Assembly: GCA_041660545.1 (NCBI GenBank)
Contig: JBAZWE010000052.1
Span: forward strand, 1 to 13,779
DNA length: 13,779 nt
Source: JBAZWE01 sp041660545
GTDB taxonomy: Bacteria > Actinomycetota > Thermoleophilia > BMS3ABIN01
Reading direction: 5' to 3'
Both the position numbers and the translations under genes were made by a program. The stretch's first letter is position 1. The number at the start of each line of letters is the position of its first letter. Shown in pieces: positions 8,392 to 13,779 of the stretch. The notes under the pieces were generated by a model that saw nothing but the letters and a program-made list of their open reading frames with translations, was not told the DNA's origin and ran no database searches.

Positions 8392-10374
8392 CTATTCTTC
8401 TCCGGAAACTTTCCGGCGTTCCGCCGGTACGATCTTCTTCTGCAAAAGCTTTTCTCCCACATACCCGGCAATCGCCTCGGGAGTCAGGCCTATGTCGCGC
8501 ATGAGTTTGTTGCGATTGCCGTGAGGGACAAAAGCATCCGGAATCGCAAAACTCTTTACCGGTGTCGTTGCCTCCTCTGCAAGCAGTCTCTGCACGGCGG
8601 ATCCGAATCCCCCCATCGCGGTTCCTTCTTCCACGGTTATTATCAGCTCATGCTCGTCGGCAAGCCTGAGAATCAACTCTTCATCGAGTGGCTTTACGAA
8701 ACGCGCGTTTACAACCGTCGGACGAACGCCGTTCTGTTCTACCAGCAGCCGTGCGGCCCGCTGGCAGATACCCACGCCCGTGCCGATGCCTAACAGTAAT
8801 GCACCCTCGCCCCTGTCTATGATTTCCGCCTTGCCCACCGGCAACAGCTCGAACTCTTCGGGCATGGACACGCCACGACCGGCTAGACGAGGATAACGAA
8901 TAGCCGCGGGCGTGTTCAGCTGCAGTGCTGTGAATACCATGTTCTGAAGTTCCGCTTCATCCTTCGGCGCCATCACAGTCATTCCGGGTACCAGGCTCAG
9001 ATATCCAAGATCGAATGCACCGTGATGCGTTGGACCGTCATCGCCGACCAGACCGGCGCGGTCGAGCGCGAACACGACTGGCAACTCCTGGAGGGCGACG
9101 TCCTGTACCAGCATGTCGAAGGCCCGTTGCAGAAACGTTGAATAAATCGCCACAACCGGTTTAAAACCACCGATCGCCAGGCCCGCCGCGAATGCCACGG
9201 CATGTTCTTCAGCAATACCGACATCGAAGAAGCGGTCGGGGAATTTCCGTTCGAAATGATAAAGTCCCGTGCCGCTGGACATGGCGGCGGTGATAGCGAC
9301 TATCTTCTCGTCTTGCGCGGCCATCCTGGCCAGACCTTGTCCGAAGGCTTCGGTATAAGTGATCGGACCGGGCTTTTTTATCGCCTCGCCGGTCGAGATA
9401 GTGAATGGCGCGATACCATGAAAGGTGTCGGGACGCGCCTCGGCAGGCTCATAACCCTTGCCCTTGGTCGTCTTGATATGGATGAGAACCGGACGCTCGA
9501 TCTCCATGGCCGCCCTGATGCTCTTTCTCAAAGCTTTGATATCGTGCCCGTCGACGATGCCGATGTAGGCGAAACCAAGTTCCTCGAACAGCATACCCGG
9601 GACCAGAAAAGCCTTCATGCTCTCCTTGATCGAACGCGATGCACCACGGATGCCTGGAATCTTGTCCAGACCGTGTTCGAACTCCTCACGCAGCTTGTAG
9701 AGCGTCGGGTCCAGGCGCAGCTTGTGCAGGTACTGGGATATGGCGCCGACGTTGGGCTTGATGGACATCTCGTTGTCGTTGAGTATGACTATCAGCGGTG
9801 TCTTTAAATGCCCGGCCTGGTTCAATGCCTCATATGCGATACCACCGGTCAGCGCTCCATCGCCGATGACACAGGCTACGTGAGCGCTCGGTGTTTCGTC
9901 GGTACCCTCGCTTTTGAGTTTATCCCGGAGACCTTCTATGGTTGCTTCGACACCGGCAAGCTCTTTCTGCGCCGCCGCAAGTCTTATCGCTTCCTGCAGG
10001 CCCACGCCGTAGCTGATCGATGTGGAACTGTGCCCGGTGCCGATGATGTCATGCTCAGATTCGCATTTACTCGGAAAACCGGACAGGCCGCCGTACTGGC
10101 GAATGGTGTGAAATTGCGAGGAGCGCCCCGTTATGATCTTGTGCGCATAGCACTGGTGTCCGACGTCCCAGATTATCTTGTCATTCGGACTGTCGAGAAC
10201 GCTGTGCAGAGCCAGGGTCAGCTCTACAACACCCAGGCTGGGAGCCAGGTGACCGCCTACCTTGGAGACCGCGCCGACCATGAAAGTGCGAATCTCCTCC
10301 GCAAGCTCCTGAAGCTCCTGGTCGTCCAGGCGCTTTAAATCAGATGGAGAATGGATGTTATCCAGCAGTGACAA
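8392..10374 (-). CDS. dxs: 1-deoxy-D-xylulose-5-phosphate synthase
   Basis: The thiamine-diphosphate enzyme that condenses pyruvate with glyceraldehyde 3-phosphate, the first step of the non-mevalonate isoprenoid pathway. It has 660 residues, slightly longer than the usual 620-640. Visible motifs are GGHLAPSLG (40-48), the cofactor motif GDGALTGG (171-178) with NDNEMSI at 199-205, KTTKGKGYEPAE (301-312), the transketolase segment FFDVGIAEEHAV (382-393) and DDGPTHHGAFDLGYL (445-459). Residues about 133-164 form a charged insertion just before the cofactor motif that most homologues lack. The start is TTG at 10374, three bases after the ispA stop; it gives the family N-terminus SLLDNIHSP. There is no clear Shine-Dalgarno site, so translation probably depends on coupling with ispA. 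Confidence 0.97.
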   Translation of the reverse strand: MSLLDNIHSPSDLKRLDDQELQELAEEIRTFMVGAVSKVGGHLAPSLGVVELTLALHSVLDSPNDKIIWDVGHQCYAHKIITGRSSQFHTIRQYGGLSGFPSKCESEHDIIGTGHSSTSISYGVGLQEAIRLAAAQKELAGVEATIEGLRDKLKSEGTDETPSAHVACVIGDGALTGGIAYEALNQAGHLKTPLIVILNDNEMSIKPNVGAISQYLHKLRLDPTLYKLREEFEHGLDKIPGIRGASRSIKESMKAFLVPGMLFEELGFAYIGIVDGHDIKALRKSIRAAMEIERPVLIHIKTTKGKGYEPAEARPDTFHGIAPFTISTGEAIKKPGPITYTEAFGQGLARMAAQDEKIVAITAAMSSGTGLYHFERKFPDRFFDVGIAEEHAVAFAAGLAIGGFKPVVAIYSTFLQRAFDMLVQDVALQELPVVFALDRAGLVGDDGPTHHGAFDLGYLSLVPGMTVMAPKDEAELQNMVFTALQLNTPAAIRYPRLAGRGVSMPEEFELLPVGKAEIIDRGEGALLLGIGTGVGICQRAARLLVEQNGVRPTVVNARFVKPLDEELILRLADEHELIITVEEGTAMGGFGSAVQRLLAEEATTPVKSFAIPDAFVPHGNRNKLMRDIGLTPEAIAGYVGEKLLQKKIVPAERRKVSGEE

Positions 10375-10377
10375 AAC

Positions 10378-11256
10378 TTATTGGTGGCGCTCGTAGATAT
10401 AGTTGGTGATTCCGGCCAGGGAACCGGTGTTCTCCCCGGTGTCCTTGAGTATTTCAAGGGCCTTGTCCCTCGATTGAAGAGCCAGACGCCCGGCTTCCTC
10501 AAGACCGTATACGCTCACATAGGTACTACGCTTAAGACGCGCATCCGTACCCGCCTGTTTTCCTAAAACAGCTGTATCGCCAACGACATCCAAAATATCG
10601 TCTTTAATCTGAAATAGCAAACCAAGCTCGGCCGCGAACTCCCTCAAAACCTGCAAGCGCGAATGCGACGCGCCCGCCAGCATACCCCCGCAATGGACAC
10701 ATGCCATGATAAGACATCCGGTTTTTAAGGAGTGGAGCAGCCGCAGGGAATCCATATCGTCCGAGCCGCCCATAATATCCAGCATCTGCCCACCGACGAC
10801 TCCTTTTACACCCGTTGCCTGGGATATCTCTTCAATGACGGCGAGTATTGTTTGCGGAGATGCCTGCTGACGCTCGCAAATCAGCCGGTAAGCTTCGGCA
10901 AACAGGGCGTCTCCGGCAAGAATGGCAACATTCTCTCCATATTTTACATGGCAGGTCGGCTGGCCGCGCCGTAGCTCGTCATCGTCAAAAGCGGGCAGAT
11001 CGTCATGGATGAGTGAATATGTATGTATCATCTCCATGGCGGCGGCCGTGGGCAGCAGCTTTGCCGGTTCACAACCGAGAGTCTGACCGGTAGCCATCAG
11101 CAACACGGGACGGATGCGTTTGCCTCCGGCAAGCAACGAGTAGCGCATGGCCTCACATAGAGGCGCCACCGCAGGATCTTCACCGAACTGAATGCCGTCA
11201 ATATAATCCTCGACCAGCCTGACCAGCTCATCGGGATAAATTGAAGTTTTGACCAT
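10378..11256 (-). CDS. ispA: Polyprenyl synthetase, probably farnesyl diphosphate synthase
   Basis: A 292-residue all-helical trans-prenyltransferase that extends allylic diphosphates with isopentenyl diphosphate. GGKRIRP (44-50) binds diphosphate. The first Asp-rich motif is DDLPAFDDD (85-93) and the second is KDDILD (218-223), with GGQMLDI at 155-161. The HTYSLIHDD context before the first motif resembles bacterial farnesyl diphosphate synthases, so C15 is the likeliest product; a C20 product cannot be excluded. The ATG at 11256 lies two bases after the xseB stop, and the stop lies three bases before dxs. The pairing with dxs is typical of Gram-positive and proteobacterial genomes. Confidence 0.95.
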   Translation of the reverse strand: MVKTSIYPDELVRLVEDYIDGIQFGEDPAVAPLCEAMRYSLLAGGKRIRPVLLMATGQTLGCEPAKLLPTAAAMEMIHTYSLIHDDLPAFDDDELRRGQPTCHVKYGENVAILAGDALFAEAYRLICERQQASPQTILAVIEEISQATGVKGVVGGQMLDIMGGSDDMDSLRLLHSLKTGCLIMACVHCGGMLAGASHSRLQVLREFAAELGLLFQIKDDILDVVGDTAVLGKQAGTDARLKRSTYVSVYGLEEAGRLALQSRDKALEILKDTGENTGSLAGITNYIYERHQ

Positions 11257-11258
11257 TA

Positions 11259-11621
11259 CTATTCTTCCTGGTTAATGGGAAGCTTCTGCTGGGCGCCATC
11301 ATCGACCGCGGTCTCATCACCGGCGCCGTACATAACGTCCTGAACCGCCCGGTCCAGCTGCTGGCTGCTGGACATAGCCAGTTCGTTAGCCTCCGCAAGC
11401 AGGCGGACGGACTCTTCCCAGTCGCTGTCACCCGACCCCAGGCGACGAACGAGGTCCTCCATACGTTCGATCGACTGGCTCAGACTTTCAAGGGTCGACT
11501 CCAGCGCGCGAGTCAGATTCTGGTCTTCCCCCGTGTTTCCGGCTTCAGCACCGGCATCCTGTGTTTCATGGACCTCGCCGGAAATTGATTCAGAGTCGTC
11601 TGTTGCGTTTTCCTCATTCAT
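11259..11621 (-). CDS. xseB: Exodeoxyribonuclease VII small-subunit-like protein
   Basis: A 120-residue acidic protein. Residues about 38-98 fit the helical-hairpin XseB fold: LESLSQSIERMEDLVRRL, then SGDSDWEESVRLLAEA, then a third helix containing QQLDRAV. XseB normally caps the XseA nuclease that degrades single-stranded DNA. Here the core is flanked by an acidic, disordered-looking N-terminus of ~37 residues and a C-terminal tail of ~22. Typical XseB proteins have 60-85 residues. No xseA gene precedes it, although that is the usual neighbour. Its position between nusB and ispA is the standard place for xseB. The ATG at 11621 overlaps the end of nusB by eight bases (ATGAATGA), indicating translational coupling. 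Confidence 0.8.
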   Translation of the reverse strand: MNEENATDDSESISGEVHETQDAGAEAGNTGEDQNLTRALESTLESLSQSIERMEDLVRRLGSGDSDWEESVRLLAEANELAMSSSQQLDRAVQDVMYGAGDETAVDDGAQQKLPINQEE

Positions 11622-12033
11622 TTTCCATCGCCTCCGTTGCGATTTTGCCGAGAATTCCGTTTACCAGCGCACCCGCTTCACGCGAACAGTATCTCTTGGC
11701 AAGCTCTACCGCCTCGTCGATGCTTACCTCGGCGGGAATATCATCCCTGTTTTTGATCTCGAATACGGCCAGCCTGATTATATTTCTCTCCAGAGCAGCC
11801 ATTCGGTGCGCCGGCCAGCCCTCGGATACAAGATCGATGGAGGAGTCCAGCTCATCCAATGCGCCGATTACCCCCTCGACATCTTCGCGCGTGAATTCAG
11901 CCGCCGGATAACCCCGGTCCTTTTCCAGGCTACTGTAAAGTTCGCTTAGCCCGGCACCCGCGATGTCGCGCTGGTAGAGGATGACCATGGCGTCCCGTCT
12001 TGCCTGCCGGCGTGAGATAGTTGGCGTTTCCAT
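11614..12033 (-). CDS. nusB: Transcription antitermination factor NusB
   Basis: A 139-residue all-helical protein that binds boxA RNA with NusE (S10) to promote antitermination on rRNA operons. The N-terminus ISRRQARRDAMVILYQRD is a classic NusB start. WPAHRMAALERNIIRLAVFE lies at about 73-92, and DDIPAEVSIDEAVELAKRY with ALVNGILGKI completes the fold. I chose ATG at 12033, two bases after the accC stop. The frame is open further, to an ATG at 12129, but that would add 32 residues not seen in the family and overlap accC by 94 bases. Confidence 0.95.
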   Translation of the reverse strand: METPTISRRQARRDAMVILYQRDIAGAGLSELYSSLEKDRGYPAAEFTREDVEGVIGALDELDSSIDLVSEGWPAHRMAALERNIIRLAVFEIKNRDDIPAEVSIDEAVELAKRYCSREAGALVNGILGKIATEAMENE

Positions 12034-12035
12034 AA

Positions 12036-13388
12036 CTACCCGATCTTCAGTCGCTCCATGTTCTCTTCTATAAAAGCTGTCGTATAGCTTCCTTGAGCAA
12101 AATCTGGCGCGCGAAGGATCTCGGCGCAAAGGTCCTTGTTGGTCACAAGTCCCTCGATGATATATTCATCCAGAGCCCTGAGCGCGCGGCGTATGGCTGA
12201 AGGCCTGTCCATGTCCCAGACGATCAGCTTCGCCAGCAGGGAATCGTAAAAAACGGGGATCGTGTAACCTTCATAAAGATGTGAATCCACTCTGACGCCG
12301 GGTCCGCCCGGCGGTACGTATCTGCTGATGGTGCCGGTGTTGGGGCGAAAATCGTTCGACGGGTCCTCGGCGTTGATACGCAACTCGATTGCATGGCCGC
12401 GCGGCTGGATCGAACCTGTCATCGTGAGCAGTTCGCCACGCGCGATCCGTATCTGTTCGCGGACGATATCGATACCGGTCACAATCTCGGATACCGGATG
12501 CTCCACCTGAACGCGGGTATTCATCTCCATGAAATAATAATTCCTGTCGTCGTCGACGAGAAACTCGATCGTGCCGGCGTTCTCGTAGCCGCAGGCGCGA
12601 CAGGCGGCGATGGCAGACTCGGACATCTTCTGCCTGGTATCCCAGTCCAGCAGAGGCGATGGTGACTCCTCGACCAGCTTCTGGTGGCGCCGCTGCACCG
12701 AACAGTCACGCTCGCCGAGGCTTAGTACGGAGCCGGCCTTGTCGGCCAGCACCTGCACCTCTACATGATGCGGATTGATGATCGCTTTCTCCAGATACAT
12801 CGTGCCGTCGCCGAACGCTGTTTCGGCTTCGTTGCTGGCCATGTTGAACATGCTCTCCATCTCATCTGGAGATTTGACGATGCGCATGCCACGCCCGCCG
12901 CCACCGGCGGAAGCCTTGACCATGACGGGATAACCGAATTCCTCAGCCAGGCTTAATGCCTCGGTCGCGTCCGCCACTGCACCGTCAGAACCAGGTACGA
13001 CTGGAATCCTCGCCTTCATCATCGTCTGCTTGGCCAGAGACTTGTCGCCCATGCGCTGCATTATGCCGGCGCCGGGACCGATAAAAACCATGTCGTTATC
13101 CTCGCAGGTCAGCACGAATTCTGGATTTTCCGCCAGAAAGCCATAACCGGGATGAACTGCGTTACAGCCTGTGATCTCGGCCGCCCCGATCAGATTCGGA
13201 ATATTCAGATAGCTATCGACAACCGGTCCGGGTCCGATGCAGACAGCCTCGTCAGCCTCACGGACGTGCATCGACTCTCTGTCCGCCTCTGAATAGACGG
13301 CAACACAGGGAATATCCAGCTCCTTGCAGGCCCTGACAACCCGCAAAGCCACTTCACCACGATTAGCTATAAGTATTTTAGAAAGCAT
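12036..13388 (-). CDS. accC: Acetyl-CoA carboxylase, biotin carboxylase subunit
   Basis: A 450-residue ATP-grasp enzyme that carboxylates the biotin on AccB, the first half-reaction of acetyl-CoA carboxylase. MLSKILIANRGEVALRV is the usual N-terminus. ATP-site residues include K117 and K158 with the GGGGRGM loop (162-168). K237, E275, E288, N290, R292 and E296 (EMNTRVQVEHP) match the catalytic positions of E. coli AccC almost one for one. The ATG at 13388 has GAGGAA nine bases upstream. An in-frame ATG at 13424 would add twelve residues not found in homologues. It lies downstream of accB, across a 209-base gap, and is followed within two bases by nusB. A role in another acyl-CoA carboxylase is possible, but the neighbouring accB supports the acetyl-CoA enzyme. 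Confidence 0.97.
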   Translation of the reverse strand: MLSKILIANRGEVALRVVRACKELDIPCVAVYSEADRESMHVREADEAVCIGPGPVVDSYLNIPNLIGAAEITGCNAVHPGYGFLAENPEFVLTCEDNDMVFIGPGAGIMQRMGDKSLAKQTMMKARIPVVPGSDGAVADATEALSLAEEFGYPVMVKASAGGGGRGMRIVKSPDEMESMFNMASNEAETAFGDGTMYLEKAIINPHHVEVQVLADKAGSVLSLGERDCSVQRRHQKLVEESPSPLLDWDTRQKMSESAIAACRACGYENAGTIEFLVDDDRNYYFMEMNTRVQVEHPVSEIVTGIDIVREQIRIARGELLTMTGSIQPRGHAIELRINAEDPSNDFRPNTGTISRYVPPGGPGVRVDSHLYEGYTIPVFYDSLLAKLIVWDMDRPSAIRRALRALDEYIIEGLVTNKDLCAEILRAPDFAQGSYTTAFIEENMERLKIG

Positions 13389-13476
13389 AAAAGAAAGTTC
13401 CTCAATTTCCCCAGAATGACACATAATCTCAGCGTGCCGCAGCTTTTGTGTTCTTTGTCTTTATCCCATCACACGC

Positions 13477-13595
13477 GCAGGCGGGGCCGGATGTTTCCCG
13501 CAGCGACCCTTCTATTCGCGCGCAAAAAGTAAGATTTTTACAACACGCGAAGAGCGCGAATCGGGGGAGCAAGGGAAGCATCCGGCCCCGCCCGC
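13477..13595. repeat. Long imperfect palindrome between accB and accC
   Basis: The arm at 13481-13499 pairs with 13573-13591 over 19 consecutive positions with one G-T wobble, and further pairs extend outward to 13477/13595. An inner TTCGCGC/GCGCGAA pair (13515-13521, 13554-13560) and AAAAA/TTTTT near the tip (13524-13528, 13535-13539) continue the fold. In the accB-accC transcript the hairpin would begin two bases after the accB stop. No U-run follows it, so it is not a simple intrinsic terminator. I see no gene in the 13389-13597 gap. Confidence 0.75.
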
Positions 13596-13597
13596 AC

Positions 13598-13779
13598 TCA
13601 TTCCCCTTCTTCTTCGGCAGGCTCGATATAAAGCAGCGCCTGCCCATACTCCACAGGTTTTGCGTTATCGACAAGCACCCGCCGCACCACACCTGCAATC
13701 TCCGATGTCACCTCATTCATAAGCTTCATCGCCTCGAGGATGCACAGGGTCTGCCCCACTTTAACCTCATCACCCTCCT
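13598..13779 (-). CDS. accB: Biotin carboxyl carrier protein of acetyl-CoA carboxylase (5' partial)
   Basis: Only the last 59 codons and the TGA (13598-13600) are in the window; the gene continues past base 13779. They encode the second half of a biotinyl domain, starting EGDEVKVGQTLCILEAMKLMNE. The lysine of EAMKL (codon at 13724-13726) is the residue that receives biotin. Leu follows it where most AccB proteins have Met, a variation known in biotinyl domains. AILYIE-like C-terminal strands (here ALLYIEPAEEEGE) close the domain. Its position just upstream of accC identifies it as the carrier subunit rather than a lipoyl or unrelated biotinyl domain. Confidence 0.92.
   Translation of the reverse strand, partial: EGDEVKVGQTLCILEAMKLMNEVTSEIAGVVRRVLVDNAKPVEYGQALLYIEPAEEEGE

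Noticed and set aside
12034..12129. Longer nusB start at 12129
   Set aside because: It would overlap accC by 94 bases and add residues unlike any NusB; the ATG at 12033 follows the accC stop by two bases.
13477..13595. Intrinsic terminator after accB
   Set aside because: The hairpin is long and GC-rich but is not followed by a T-run on the minus strand, and accC lies downstream in the normal operon order.
13429..13698. Open frame of 89 codons on the minus strand over the accB end and the following gap
   Set aside because: It overlaps the clear biotinyl-domain frame of accB in another frame, runs through the palindrome, and has no recognisable family features.

Overview
The window is about 13.8 kb of moderately GC-rich bacterial DNA. 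Almost all of it is one minus-strand operon of conserved housekeeping genes. The order accB-accC-nusB-xseB-ispA-dxs-tlyA-nadK-recN is a Gram-positive arrangement seen in Firmicutes and early-branching Actinobacteria. The GC level, the decaprenyl-phosphate phosphoribosyltransferase-type UbiA protein, and the free use of GTG, TTG and apparently CTG starts lean towards an uncultured actinobacterial lineage. The phylum is an inference; there is no rRNA or tRNA in the window.

Layout from left to right. (1) 1-1679, plus strand: the 3' part of a secreted-type cell-wall hydrolase, with the end of a glucosaminidase (GH73-like) domain followed by four ~105-residue repeats in an A-B-B-A pattern. (2) 1695-2603, minus: a cation-diffusion-facilitator (CDF) transporter, convergent with the hydrolase. 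(3) 2604-2949: a 346-bp gap with no convincing gene but with several interlocking inverted repeats, and a weak promoter candidate for the CDF gene. (4) 2950-13388, minus: DUF362 protein, UbiA-type prenyltransferase, recN, nadK, tlyA, dxs, ispA, xseB, nusB and accC, listed against the direction of transcription. They are separated by -8 to +15 bp and are very probably one transcript. (5) 13389-13597: a gap holding a long imperfect palindrome. (6) 13598-13779, minus: the 3' end of accB with its biotinylation motif, running off the window.

The operon joins fatty-acid initiation (AccB, AccC), rRNA and ribosome functions (NusB, TlyA), DNA repair (RecN, XseB-like), NADP supply (NadK) and isoprenoid synthesis (Dxs, IspA). 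Dxs begins the non-mevalonate pathway and IspA builds a short allylic diphosphate. The UbiA-family protein at the distal end would attach phosphoribose to a polyprenyl phosphate, a precursor step for cell-envelope arabinose in Actinobacteria. A membrane-anchored DUF362 protein is translationally linked to it.

The points most worth a second look are two consecutive genes (tlyA and nadK) whose conserved N-termini can only be reached from CTG or rarer start codons; the interlocking inverted repeats upstream of the CDF gene; the palindrome between accB and accC; an xseB-like gene without xseA; and the UbiA-DUF362 pair at the end of a core operon. No mobile element, CRISPR array, tRNA or rRNA is visible. 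I found no clear evidence for a wholly new multi-gene system.
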